From Halorubellus litoreus (GTDB lineage Archaea; Halobacteriota; Halobacteria; Halobacteriales; Natrialbaceae): a stretch of DNA of 64,000 bases. Below are positions 9,283 through 18,531 of the stretch, in pieces. The notes under the pieces were generated by a model. The model saw only the letters and a list, made by a program, of their open reading frames with translations, had not been told where the DNA came from and searched no databases. The position numbers and the translations under genes were made by a program. The stretch covers positions 310,001 to 374,000 of the forward strand of contig NZ_JAZAQL010000004.1 in assembly GCF_037081675.1 (NCBI RefSeq). The letters run 5' to 3'. Every line of letters starts with the position of its first letter. The stretch's first letter is position 1.

Positions 9283-9300
9283 ATAGGGACCGGACCCTAT
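9283..9300. promoter_or_regulatory. 18-bp imperfect palindrome upstream of the HalOD1-KaiC operon
   Basis: The sequence ATAGGGACCGGACCCTAT pairs at 16 of 18 positions. It lies 94-111 bases upstream of the HalOD1 start in the 311-base gap (9190-9500) between that operon and the end of the large Bat-type gene. The motif GGACCCT recurs at 9254-9260. It could be an operator for the leftward operon or part of a terminator for the gene ending at 9501. No other gene was seen in this gap. Confidence 0.4.
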
Positions 9301-9500
9301 GGGGGGCTACGTGAGTACCCTCTCCTCCCGCTCCCTTCGCCGACCCCTGCCCGTGTCCCCCACTTCTCCCAGTATCCCGTTCAGAGACAACATCCGTGCC
9401 CCGACGGATCATACGTCATCCATGGCGTACCGGGTCCGTCACAGCCGCGCGACCCGACTGTCGGGGTAGTCGCTCCGACCCGGTGCGCTCGATGAGCCGC

Positions 9501-12500
9501 TCAGTTCACGCCGTCGAAGAGCAACGACATGACGACGCGCTCCCCGGTGCGCCGATGCGACTGGTACGTCGACGACGCTATCGAGAGCACCTCCGCGAGG
9601 TCCTCGTTGGTCGCCGACCGCGGCCACTCGTAGTACCCACCGTAGAACGCCGCCTGCAACGCCTGATACTGTCGGTCCGTACACCCCTCCCGCACCCGCT
9701 CCCGGATGGCTACCGGCGTCTCGACCGCCGACACGTCCGACCGCCGCGCCGCCAACTCCACGCCCGAGAACCGCTCGGACAGCGCCTCGACGAACCCCCG
9801 AACGCTCGTCGACGACGCCACGCGAACCGTCACCGCCGTCCCGCCACCCGTCGTCTCCATCGCCTCCAACGCCGCCCCGTACTCCGAGAGCAACTCGAAG
9901 AACGGCGATTCCGAGACAGTACACTGATAGAGGCCCGACCCCTCGTCCTCGGCCAGCACGGCCGCCGAACGCACCACGTGCAACGCCGCCGGGAGCGACC
10001 GAACGGCCGCCGCCGACTCCTCGGCCTGCACGTACGCGACGTGCGACCCCGACCCCGACGGCATCGCGCCACGGAGCACTACCTCGCCCTCCAACTCCGC
10101 CGCGATGCGATTCCACACCAGTCCCGGGTCCGAGATCTCGACGTCGAGTTCGGTTCGCCTCCCCGGCAACTGCGGCGTCGTCACGCCAAGCCGACCCATC
10201 GCACTCCCGATGAGGTGGCCGAGTTCCCCGAACACCTCGCGCTGGTCGGGCGTGAACGAGTTCGCAGCCGACGCGTGCACGACCAGTACCTCGTCGGGCT
10301 CGTTCTCGAGAGGAATCGGGACGGCCGCAACCGACTGGAAGCCGTGCTGGAGCGCGGTCTCTCGCATCGGCCGCCACGCGTCAGTGCCGACAACCTGGTC
10401 GACGACCTGGACGGCGTTCGACTCGACGGCCGTCTCGAGAAGCGACTGGAGTGGCGCGCCCACGGCGTCGTCCTCGACCGCGTCCAGCAACCCACCCATC
10501 GACCCGGCCGTCGACGCCGCGACGAACGACTCGCCGTCGTCGGCCCGCTCCCCGACCCAGACCGCCGAATACTCCTCGCGGTTCCCCAGTCGCGTACACA
10601 CGGCGTCCCTGACCGCCTCCTGCGTGGTCACGTCGTACATCGACCGCGTGATGTCTCGGATGATGCCGTTCAGTCGCTCCATGGCCTCCAGGGTGTCCGT
10701 CTGACGCTCGAGTCGCTGTTCGCGCTCCCGGAGCGCCACCTCGCGCTGGACGCCCTCGAACGCCGCCTCCAGGTTCGCAGCCAGAATCGAACACAGCTCG
10801 ATCTCGGTGTGCGACAACCCGTCCGGTCCCTCGGCCGTCGCACGAAACACGCCGTGCTCGCCGAGCGGAATGAACAACCCAGTCGAGGATTCGTCCACCC
10901 CAACGGGCGCCGCGTCGACACCCCCAGGGTCCTCCAGTTCACCAGCGACCGCGTCGACAGCTCCCACTCCGTCCCCCCTGGGGACGTGACGTCGACTGTC
11001 AGAAGCGAACGCCTCCCACGCGACGTGGTCGTCCGCGGGCCCGACCGCGCCTTCCTCCCCGGCCACATCGACCTCGGGTGCAGTAGCCGCGATCGGACAC
11101 AGCGCGTTCCGCGACTCGTCGTACTCGTACACCACGCCGTCAGCGATATCCAGTAAGTCCCCGACCGCCGCCGTCGCCACCGCCGCGATGCTCTCCGTAT
11201 CGTCAGCCCTGAACATGTCCCGCGTATTCTCGTGAAGCGACCGCACCGCACTCTGGTACCGATGCGCCTGCGTCCGGTCGTTCAGCACCGTCAACACCGC
11301 CGTTTCGTCCTCGTAGACGACCGGTCGGGACGTCGTCGTCACGTACCGGGTCTCTCCCGTCACGGTCCGTATCTCTCGCCGCCTGTTCGTCGGCAACCGG
11401 TTTCCGCGCTCGGTCGCCCGCGCCTGCTCCAGGACCGTCTCCTCGTCCGACGCCGGCACGTACTCGAGCACCGACGTCCCCACGACGTCGTCGGCGGCGC
11501 CCACGCCCACCTGGTGGGCGAACGACTCGTTCGCGTACAGTATCTCGCCGTCGGTATGCACGAGGATGGAGTGCGGCGACATCTCCACGAGCGTCCGGTA
11601 CCGATTCTCCGACCGTCGAAGCTCCGCCTCCTTCTCCCGGAGTTCGGTCAGGTCCACGACGACCGCCTGCCCGACCTGCTCGCCCTCGAACCAGCCGGTC
11701 GTCGTCTGCACTTGCACGTGCCGGACGTCCCCGTCCGCTCGCTCGAGCCGGAAGTTCGTCGGCCCGACGGCGCTCTCACTCCCGAAGATGTCGTCGATCT
11801 CGCCCTCGGCCACGGGTTCGTCATCCTCGTGAATGAACTCGAATATCGACCGCCCGACGAGGTCGTCGAGGTCCGAGAGCCCCAACAGGTCCAAGACCGC
11901 GTCGTTCCCCCAGACGGTCTCGCCCGTCCCATCGAAGAGGTTGATCGGCGCCGGCGAGTTCTCGACGAGGTTCCGATACCGGCGTTCGCTCTGCTCGAGT
12001 TTCCGCTCTCGCTCCTTCCGGTCCGTGATGTCGCGGCCTTCCGGCACGAGGAACTGTACCTCCCCGTCGTCGTCGCGAACCGGGCGAATCGAGAAGTCGA
12101 TGATCGCGTCCCGGTCCTCGCCCTGCACCCGGTACTCGTCCCGGAACAACTCCCCGTCACGCGCTCGTTCGACGCCCTCCTTGACCGTTCGCTGTGTCTC
12201 GGGTTCGATCTGGAACGAGTACGTCTCCCAGATGGGCTTCCCGACCACCTGCTCGCGGTCGACGCCCGCGAACGCCAGCGCGGTGTCGTTCACCTCGAGC
12301 AGCGTGCCGTCGGTATCCATCAGCCCGATGAACGTGTACGTGTTGTCGAACACCGCCTCGAACCGCCGCTGTCGCCGTCGCCGGTCGGTGACGTCCTGGA
12401 ACTGGGAGATGACGGAGACGACCTCCCCGTCCTCGACCAGGACGCGATTGTGCCACTCGCAGTGAACGCGCTCGCCATCCTTTCGGACGTTCTCGTTCAC

Positions 12501-13136
12501 GTGCTTGAACCCGCCCTCGTTCTCGAGGAGGGCCTCCACCATCTGCCCCACGGACTCCTGCTCGGACGCGGGCACGATCTCCGTCCACGACTCCCCGCGG
12601 AGGTCGGCCTCGGAATACCCCAGGATGTCCTCGGCGGTCTCGTTCACGCGCAGGCATTCCATGGAGTCGTTCCACTCGATGACGCCGAACGGTGACTGGT
12701 CGAACAACAGGTTCAGGCGTTCCTGTTCCGCTCCCCGACCCCGAACTGCCTCGTACTCGTCAAGTGCCTCCCGAACCCGCTCCAGGAGGACCTGCTTCGA
12801 CCCCGAATCCGGGTTCCGAACGACGTAGTCGGTGACACCTTCCGCGATCGCCGTACTGGCCACTTTCTCGTCCCCCTGCGACGCGTACAGAATGAACGGC
12901 AGGTCCGAATCGCCAGCACGAACGGTCTCGAGCAACTCGACGCCGGTTCCGTCACCCAACTCGTACGCCGCCACGACGCAATCGAACGACTCCTCCGCAA
13001 CGGCCTCACGTGCAGCAGCCACACCGCGCTTCTCGACCACGGTGGCGTCGACGTCCCGTGGCCACCGCACGGTTGATTCTTCGGCGAGCGGCTCGACGCA
13101 CAGCAGACGAGCCGATCCTCGCCCAGCACTTAACAT
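9501..13136 (-). CDS. Giant Bat-type regulator: pseudo-receiver, four PAS, GAF, HTH_10
   Basis: 1211 residues. Order: a receiver-like domain (about 10-125), four PAS domains (about 140-250, 255-375, 380-495 and 500-620, the second and third separated by DITDRKERERKLEQSERR), a GAF-like domain with LFIPLGEHGVF (about 640-790), a second GAF region with AVPIPLE (about 820-960), a Bat-associated beta-rich domain, and an HTH_10 DNA-binding domain at the C-terminus (TDRQYQALQAAFYGGYYEWP). The receiver carries AAYELGDGTG where DYxMPxxDG is expected, so the phosphoacceptor Asp is gone. A TATA-like ATATAG box (about 13162-13168, minus strand) is about 29 bases before the ATG. It resembles the bacterio-opsin activator family; the target genes are unknown. 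Confidence 0.92.
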   Translation of the reverse strand: MLSAGRGSARLLCVEPLAEESTVRWPRDVDATVVEKRGVAAAREAVAEESFDCVVAAYELGDGTGVELLETVRAGDSDLPFILYASQGDEKVASTAIAEGVTDYVVRNPDSGSKQVLLERVREALDEYEAVRGRGAEQERLNLLFDQSPFGVIEWNDSMECLRVNETAEDILGYSEADLRGESWTEIVPASEQESVGQMVEALLENEGGFKHVNENVRKDGERVHCEWHNRVLVEDGEVVSVISQFQDVTDRRRRQRRFEAVFDNTYTFIGLMDTDGTLLEVNDTALAFAGVDREQVVGKPIWETYSFQIEPETQRTVKEGVERARDGELFRDEYRVQGEDRDAIIDFSIRPVRDDDGEVQFLVPEGRDITDRKERERKLEQSERRYRNLVENSPAPINLFDGTGETVWGNDAVLDLLGLSDLDDLVGRSIFEFIHEDDEPVAEGEIDDIFGSESAVGPTNFRLERADGDVRHVQVQTTTGWFEGEQVGQAVVVDLTELREKEAELRRSENRYRTLVEMSPHSILVHTDGEILYANESFAHQVGVGAADDVVGTSVLEYVPASDEETVLEQARATERGNRLPTNRRREIRTVTGETRYVTTTSRPVVYEDETAVLTVLNDRTQAHRYQSAVRSLHENTRDMFRADDTESIAAVATAAVGDLLDIADGVVYEYDESRNALCPIAATAPEVDVAGEEGAVGPADDHVAWEAFASDSRRHVPRGDGVGAVDAVAGELEDPGGVDAAPVGVDESSTGLFIPLGEHGVFRATAEGPDGLSHTEIELCSILAANLEAAFEGVQREVALREREQRLERQTDTLEAMERLNGIIRDITRSMYDVTTQEAVRDAVCTRLGNREEYSAVWVGERADDGESFVAASTAGSMGGLLDAVEDDAVGAPLQSLLETAVESNAVQVVDQVVGTDAWRPMRETALQHGFQSVAAVPIPLENEPDEVLVVHASAANSFTPDQREVFGELGHLIGSAMGRLGVTTPQLPGRRTELDVEISDPGLVWNRIAAELEGEVVLRGAMPSGSGSHVAYVQAEESAAAVRSLPAALHVVRSAAVLAEDEGSGLYQCTVSESPFFELLSEYGAALEAMETTGGGTAVTVRVASSTSVRGFVEALSERFSGVELAARRSDVSAVETPVAIRERVREGCTDRQYQALQAAFYGGYYEWPRSATNEDLAEVLSIASSTYQSHRRTGERVVMSLLFDGVN

Positions 13137-13337
13137 GCCTCGCTAGTCAGGCAGGAATCACCATATAGTTCAGGATTGTCGGTATTCCCGGGGACTCGCC
13201 AGTGTCGCACTGCGGATGGAACGACGCCACCTGCAAGCCACGGTTCGACCATCGACCAACGTTTTCCGTCCCTTCCCAGTTCAAGGGGTGACCTAACACA
13301 TCGCTTCATGAGGCAGCCATCGTCTCCTCGGACGTCC

Positions 13338-13787
13338 ATGACCGAACTCACCGAGTACGAGACGTGCATCTCGAGAGGAGTCAAAGTGATCTGTCCGTGT
13401 GACTGGTTGGACGACGAAATGCCCCACTCTGTTCCGGTGTCGCACGTGCTGTCGCGGGGGGCGTGCGATCGAGCGGGGGCGTCGCTGGATGGGATGCGGT
13501 TGGTGATGAACGACCCCGACACCGGAGCGTTCGCGCAGGAGTATCGGCTCGACCGCCGCATCGAGACGACCAGGAAGGGGGGCGAGATTCCGTACTACGT
13601 CGCGCTCGCGCAGTGTCCGTACGACTCGTGCGACGGCGAGATGAGCGTGAATTGGATCGAAAGCACCACCGGGTCCCGTGCCATCGACCGCGACGAGCAC
13701 GGGCACTGCAAGGAGTGTTCGCGTCCGATCGCGGGCGTGGACTTCCGGGTCGGGACGGACTGCGTCGGTCGCCTCTACCCGGTTTGA
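13338..13787 (+). CDS. Small Cys-rich protein of unknown function
   Basis: 149 residues from the ATG at 13338, which begins MTELTEYETC; the frame is open further upstream but that part is Arg/Ser/Pro-rich and not protein-like. An alternative start is 13308. Cysteines are grouped as CPYDSCDG (about residues 92-99) and HCKECSRP (about 124-131), spaced like a four-Cys zinc site, with further Cys near CPCDW and GTDC. No known family was recognised. It lies between the two giant Bat-type regulators, divergent from the first and upstream of the second. A zinc-binding accessory role is a guess from the Cys pairs. Confidence 0.6.
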   Translation: MTELTEYETCISRGVKVICPCDWLDDEMPHSVPVSHVLSRGACDRAGASLDGMRLVMNDPDTGAFAQEYRLDRRIETTRKGGEIPYYVALAQCPYDSCDGEMSVNWIESTTGSRAIDRDEHGHCKECSRPIAGVDFRVGTDCVGRLYPV

Positions 13788-14000
13788 CGACGATAGCGAG
13801 CGCATACCCCCGATTTGAGGCGGGGGCGTGAAGCGGAGACGACGAGCCCGAGGGGGTTAGATAGCAAACGATTTTGAACGTGGGGGGTTTGATGGTGGAC
13901 TAGTGATGTGTTCGCGGTCGAGTTCGGACGACGAGGGGAACTGGGAAGCGCGCCCGTTCGAAGCCGCGTTGATCGGTCGCGGTCGTCGCGGGGTGGCCTG

Positions 14001-16877
14001 ATGGAGGCGTCCTCCCCGGTCGTCGATTCGGCGACGGTACTGGTCGTCGGGGACGCCGACTGGACCGCGGGCTTCACCGCGACGCTCGAAGCCGAGACCG
14101 AGGCGAGCGCGAAGCGTGCGGAGACGAAGGCGGCGGCGCTCGACGTCCTGCAGGAGGGCGGCGTGGACTGCGTCGTCAGCGCCTACGAACTCGGGGACGC
14201 CACCGGCATCGAACTCATCAGAGAGGTGCGGGGCGAGACCGGGACGCTCCCGGTCGTGCTCTGTACCGGCGAGGGGAGCGAGTCCCTCGCGAGCGATGCC
14301 ATCGCGGCCGGGGTGAGCGATTACGTCGCGCTCTCGGACCCGGTCGACGACCAGTTCGAGGACGTCCTCGAGCGAGTGGAGCGCGCGCTCCGGACCGCCC
14401 AGCGCAGTGGGACCCAGCGGGAGCGCGCCAGACAGTTCGACGCCATGTTCGACGATGCGCGGACCGCGACGTGGGTGCTCGACCCGGACGGCCGGCTCGA
14501 ACGGGTGAACGAGACCGCTCGCGAGATGGTCGACGCATCGACCGCCGACCTGGTCGCGGAGCCGTTCTGGACGCTCCCGTGGTGGGCCGCGGACGGGGAG
14601 AACGCGGACGTCGAGCGACTCGTCCAGACGGCGCTCGACGGCGAGTTCGGGAACGCCGTCGTCATGCAACCCCCGGAAGTCGCGGGGTCGCGGGTGTTCG
14701 ACCTCTCCGTGCGACCGGTCGAGAACGACCGCGGCGACGTCGTGTCGGTCGTCGTCGAGGCCGTCGACGTCACCGAGCGCGTCGACCTCGAACGCGACCT
14801 CCGGCAGTCCGAGGAACTGCATCGCGTGACGCTCAACAACATGACCGACACCGTCCTCATCACGAACGAGGACGGCGAGTACACCTACGTCTGCCCGAAC
14901 GTGCACTTCATCTTCGGGTACACGGCCGAGGAGATCCACGAGCAAGGCACCATCGACGACCTGCTCGGGTCGGACCTCTTCGACCGCGAGGAACTCGCCG
15001 CCGAGGGCGTCCTCAAGAACATCGAGACGACGGCGGTCGACAAGGCGGGCCGCGAGCACACGCTGCTGGTGAACGTTCGCGAGGTCGCCATCCAGGACGG
15101 CACCCTCCTGTTCAGCTGTCGTGACATCACGAAGCGCAAGCAACGCGAGGAGGCGCTCGCGACGCTCCAGGAGACGGCTCGCGACTTCCTGTACGCCGAA
15201 ACCCAACAGGAGATCGCCCAGCACGTCGTCGACGATACGAGCGGCGTCCTCGGGCTGGACGCGAGCGCGGTCTACCTGTTCGACGCGGCGGTCAACGAAC
15301 TCCGCCCGACGGCGTACACGTCGCAGATGCGGGAGCTCAACGGCCCGCTCCCGACGGTTCGCGCCGACGGCGAGACGCTCCCGAGTTACAGCTTCGTCGA
15401 GGACGAACCGCTGTTCTTCGAGGACGTTCACGACGCGTCTCGACTCGAGAACCGGGCGACCGACCTCCGGAGCGCGACGTACATCCCGCTCGGCGAGCAC
15501 GGCGTGTTCGTCAGCGGGTCGGACCAGGTCGGTGGGTTCGACGCCGTCACGGGAGAACTCGCCGACCTGCTCGCGGCGACCGCCGAGGCCGCGCTCGACC
15601 GCGTCGCTCGCGAGTCGCGACTCCGGGAGCAGGACCGGATGCTGCAGGCGCAGAACGACCAGCTGACGGCGTTGAATCGCATCAACGAGACGATCCGCGA
15701 GATCGACCAGGCCATCGTCGCCGCGGAGACCCAGGAGGAGATCGACCACACGGTCTGCGAGCTCCTGACCGGCGACGACCGGTTCGCGTTCGCGTGGATC
15801 GGTACCGTCGACGCGACGACGGACGCGGTCACGCCGCGCGCGTGGGCGGGCCGCGAACAGGGGTATCTCGACAGCCAGGCGTTCGCGGTCGACGCCGCGA
15901 ACGCGGAACCCGCGGGGCAGACCGCGGCGACCGGCGAGGTGACGAAGGTGCCGAACGTGGCTGCCGGGCTTCGGGACGACCCGTGGCGGAAGGACGCGCT
16001 CGCGCGGGACTACCTCTCGGTGGTGAGCATCCCGCTCGTCTACAACGACCTCACGCACGGCGTGTTGACGGTGTACGCGCCCAGTCAGGACGCGTTCGAC
16101 GAGACGACGGAGGCCGTCCTCGCCGAACTCGGCGAGACGATCGCCGCCGCGTTGAGCGCCATCGAGCGCAAGCACGCGTTGCTCACGACGTCGATGACGC
16201 GCCTCGAGTTCGAGGTCGACGACCCGGCGTTCGTCCTCTCGCGGTTGGCGGCGGACGCGGGGTGTACGCTCTCCTACCAGGGCGGCGTCCAGCAGTCGAC
16301 GGAAGGCAGCGACGTGTTCGTGACCGTCGAGGACGGGAGCGTGGATGCGGTCGTCGACGCCGCCTCGCAGTTGGTCGGTATCGACGACGCCCAGCGCATC
16401 AGCGGCGACGGCGAGGGCGGCGTGGTCCGGTTACGGCTCACGCAGCCGTTCCTCGCGCTCGAACTCGCCGACCACGGAGCCGTCTTCCAGGAGGCGACGG
16501 CGAGTCCGAGCGCCACGACGCTCGTCATCGACATCCCGGGTGGTATCGACGCGCGAACGCTCACGGGGCTCGTCCGGGAGACGTTCGACAGCGTCGCGCT
16601 GCGGTCGAAGCAGACGCTCGACCAGTCCATCGAGCACGACTTGACGGCGACGGTCCTGGAGAAGCTGACTGACCGACAGCTGGAGGTCCTGCAGACGGCG
16701 TACTTCAGCGGGTTCTTCGAGTCGCCGCGCGACAGCACCGGCGAGGAGGTCGCGGAGACGCTCGGCATCTCCCCGCCGGCGTTCTACAAGCACTCGCGGA
16801 CCGTCCAGCGGAAGCTCTTCGAGACGCTCTTCGAGGAGTCCAACGCGCCGGTCACGGGCACCGGTAGGGTTCAATAA
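14001..16877 (+). CDS. Bat-type regulator: pseudo-receiver, PAS, GAF, HTH_10
   Basis: 958 residues from ATG 14001 (MEASSPVVDSATVLVVGD); the frame extends upstream but only as low-quality Arg-rich sequence. Domains: a receiver-like domain (about 8-130) that reads SAYELGDATG, again lacking the acceptor Asp; PAS (about 145-270, ending VDVTERVDLERDLRQSEE); PAS (about 275-395, ending CRDITKRKQREE); GAF (about 405-550, YIPLGEHGVF); GAF (about 575-730, VVSIPLVYND); a Bat-type beta domain; and C-terminal HTH_10 (LTDRQLEVLQTAYFSGFFESP). It has the same layout as the 1211-residue protein at 9501-13136 but two fewer PAS domains. It is expected to be a cytoplasmic one-component transcription factor. The signal and targets are unknown. 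Confidence 0.92.
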   Translation: MEASSPVVDSATVLVVGDADWTAGFTATLEAETEASAKRAETKAAALDVLQEGGVDCVVSAYELGDATGIELIREVRGETGTLPVVLCTGEGSESLASDAIAAGVSDYVALSDPVDDQFEDVLERVERALRTAQRSGTQRERARQFDAMFDDARTATWVLDPDGRLERVNETAREMVDASTADLVAEPFWTLPWWAADGENADVERLVQTALDGEFGNAVVMQPPEVAGSRVFDLSVRPVENDRGDVVSVVVEAVDVTERVDLERDLRQSEELHRVTLNNMTDTVLITNEDGEYTYVCPNVHFIFGYTAEEIHEQGTIDDLLGSDLFDREELAAEGVLKNIETTAVDKAGREHTLLVNVREVAIQDGTLLFSCRDITKRKQREEALATLQETARDFLYAETQQEIAQHVVDDTSGVLGLDASAVYLFDAAVNELRPTAYTSQMRELNGPLPTVRADGETLPSYSFVEDEPLFFEDVHDASRLENRATDLRSATYIPLGEHGVFVSGSDQVGGFDAVTGELADLLAATAEAALDRVARESRLREQDRMLQAQNDQLTALNRINETIREIDQAIVAAETQEEIDHTVCELLTGDDRFAFAWIGTVDATTDAVTPRAWAGREQGYLDSQAFAVDAANAEPAGQTAATGEVTKVPNVAAGLRDDPWRKDALARDYLSVVSIPLVYNDLTHGVLTVYAPSQDAFDETTEAVLAELGETIAAALSAIERKHALLTTSMTRLEFEVDDPAFVLSRLAADAGCTLSYQGGVQQSTEGSDVFVTVEDGSVDAVVDAASQLVGIDDAQRISGDGEGGVVRLRLTQPFLALELADHGAVFQEATASPSATTLVIDIPGGIDARTLTGLVRETFDSVALRSKQTLDQSIEHDLTATVLEKLTDRQLEVLQTAYFSGFFESPRDSTGEEVAETLGISPPAFYKHSRTVQRKLFETLFEESNAPVTGTGRVQ

Positions 16878-16980
16878 CGAACCGGGGTCTTCTGTCGGGG
16901 TTGGGTGATTAATCCCTGTGTATTCCCTAATACACTTATTACACTGGGTCGGGGTGCCTCGCCGGCACACCCGACCAATC

Positions 16981-17124
16981 ATGAGAGACGTCGACCCCGA
17001 ATCCGACCAAGAGACACCGTACGAGTGCTTCGGCTGTGGCAACATCATGATCGCGGAGAACCCCCCCGAGGGGTGCCCGGACTGCAGCGGCGCGATGCGG
17101 AATCGCCGAACACCACTCGAATAA
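16981..17124 (+). CDS. Rubrerythrin-like zinc-ribbon peptide
   Basis: 47 residues, MRDVDPESDQETPYECFGCG with a second pair in GCPDCSG. The pattern CFGCGN-x12-CPDC is a rubredoxin/rubrerythrin-type four-Cys knuckle found in many short haloarchaeal proteins of this length. A TATA-like CTTATTACAC box (about 16936-16945) lies upstream, and the ATG at 16981 is preferred over the upstream frame, which is not protein-like. Its stop is 2 bases before the glutamate dehydrogenase ATG, so the two are likely cotranscribed. The metal is probably Zn or Fe; the partner is unknown. Confidence 0.8.
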   Translation: MRDVDPESDQETPYECFGCGNIMIAENPPEGCPDCSGAMRNRRTPLE

Positions 17125-17126
17125 CG

Positions 17127-18428
17127 ATGGCATCACAGACAGATTCCGCGCGACCGACGTCGGACGATGCCGCGACCGAGGACCCGGAGCCCGAGACAGC
17201 GCTCGAAACCGCTCGGCGACAGCTCCACCACGCCGCCGAGCACCTCGACATCGACCCGAGCATCGTCGAACGACTCAGACACCCGAAGAACGTCCACGAG
17301 GTGACCGTTCCCATCGAGCGCGACGACGGCTCCGTCAACGTGTTCACGGGCTATCGAGCACAACACGACAGCGTCCGCGGCCCGTTCAAGGGCGGCCTGC
17401 GGTACCACCCCGACGTCACCAGAGACGAATGCGTCGGCCTCGGCATGTGGATGACCTGGAAGTGCGCGGTCATGGACCTCCCGTTCGGGGGCGCCAAGGG
17501 CGGTATCGCGGTCAACCCGAAGGAGCTGAGCGCGACCGAGAAGGAGCGACTGACGCGTCGGTTCGCGCAGGAACTCCGCGACGTCATCGGCCCGAACCAG
17601 GACATCCCCGCGCCCGACATGGGAACGGACCCCCAGACGATGGCGTGGCTGATGGACGCCTACTCGATGCAGGAGGGCGAGACCACGCCCGGCGTCGTCA
17701 CCGGCAAACCCCCCGTCGTCGGCGGCAGCGAAGGCCGCGAGGAAGCGCCCGGCCGGAGCGTCGCCATCGTCACGCGACTCCTCTGCGAGTACTACGACCG
17801 CGACCTCGCGGAGACGACCGTCGCCATCCAGGGGTACGGGAGCGTCGGCGCGAACGCCGCCCGACTGCTCGACGACTGGGGCGCGACGATAGTCGCGATC
17901 AGCGACGTCAACGGCGCGATGTACGACCCCGACGGCATCGACACCCGAAGCGTCCCGTCGCACGACGAGGAACCCGAAGCCGTCACCGAGTACGCCGACG
18001 ACGTCATCTCGAACGCCGACCTGCTCACGCTCGACGTCGACGTCCTCGTCCCGGCCGCACTCGGGAACGTCATCACCGAGGAGAACGCCCGAGCCGTCGC
18101 CGCGGACCTCGTCGTCGAAGGCGCGAACGGCCCGACGACGTCCACCGCCGACGCCATCCTCGCCGAGCGAGACGTCCCGGTGATACCCGACATCCTCGCG
18201 AACGCGGGCGGCGTCACCGTCTCGTACTTCGAGTGGCTGCAGGACATCAACCGGCGCGCCTGGTCGCTCGAACGCGTGAACGAGGAACTCGACGCCGAGA
18301 TGCAGGCCGCCTGGGAGGCCGTTCGAACGGAGTACGAGACGCGCGACGTGACGTGGCGCGACGCCGCCTACATCGTCGCGCTCTCCCGGATCGCCGACGC
18401 CCACGAAGCACGCGGCCTCTGGCCCTGA
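17127..18428 (+). CDS. gdhA: Glutamate dehydrogenase (Glu/Leu/Phe/Val dehydrogenase family)
   Basis: 433 residues from ATG 17127 (MASQTDSARPTS). It catalyses reversible oxidative deamination of glutamate to 2-oxoglutarate and ammonia with NAD(P). The dimerisation/catalytic part contains GPFKGGLRYHPDV, KCAVMDLPFGGAKGGI (with the substrate-binding Lys) and PAPDMGTD; the C-terminal Rossmann domain begins VAIQGYGSVGANAARLL and contains VEGANGPTT. The length is normal for the family. It lies 2 bases after the rubrerythrin-like peptide gene. A paralogue of the same layout lies at 62416-63738. Cofactor preference (NAD or NADP) cannot be set from motifs alone, and one of the two may prefer another amino acid. 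Confidence 0.95.
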   Translation: MASQTDSARPTSDDAATEDPEPETALETARRQLHHAAEHLDIDPSIVERLRHPKNVHEVTVPIERDDGSVNVFTGYRAQHDSVRGPFKGGLRYHPDVTRDECVGLGMWMTWKCAVMDLPFGGAKGGIAVNPKELSATEKERLTRRFAQELRDVIGPNQDIPAPDMGTDPQTMAWLMDAYSMQEGETTPGVVTGKPPVVGGSEGREEAPGRSVAIVTRLLCEYYDRDLAETTVAIQGYGSVGANAARLLDDWGATIVAISDVNGAMYDPDGIDTRSVPSHDEEPEAVTEYADDVISNADLLTLDVDVLVPAALGNVITEENARAVAADLVVEGANGPTTSTADAILAERDVPVIPDILANAGGVTVSYFEWLQDINRRAWSLERVNEELDAEMQAAWEAVRTEYETRDVTWRDAAYIVALSRIADAHEARGLWP

Positions 18429-18493
18429 CCCCGCAGTTCTCCCACCCGCCCCCGAATTCGTCTGCTCTCGACGCGACCACAGAGCATCGAAAC

Positions 18494-18531
18494 CAACTGA
18501 CTGTGGGCACGTTCGACGCGCCGGTCAGTTG
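18494..18531. terminator. Inverted repeat between convergent genes
   Basis: CAACTGAC (18494-18501) pairs exactly with GTCAGTTG (18524-18531) around a 22-base loop. It sits in the 96-base gap between the convergent glutamate dehydrogenase and permease genes and includes the permease stop codon. It may form a terminator hairpin; there is no strong T tract, so this is tentative. Confidence 0.3.

Noticed and set aside
13857..16175. A 772-codon minus-strand frame opposite the Bat-type gene
   Set aside because: Arg/Val-rich shadow of the plus-strand gene, which has recognisable PAS, GAF and HTH_10 domains.
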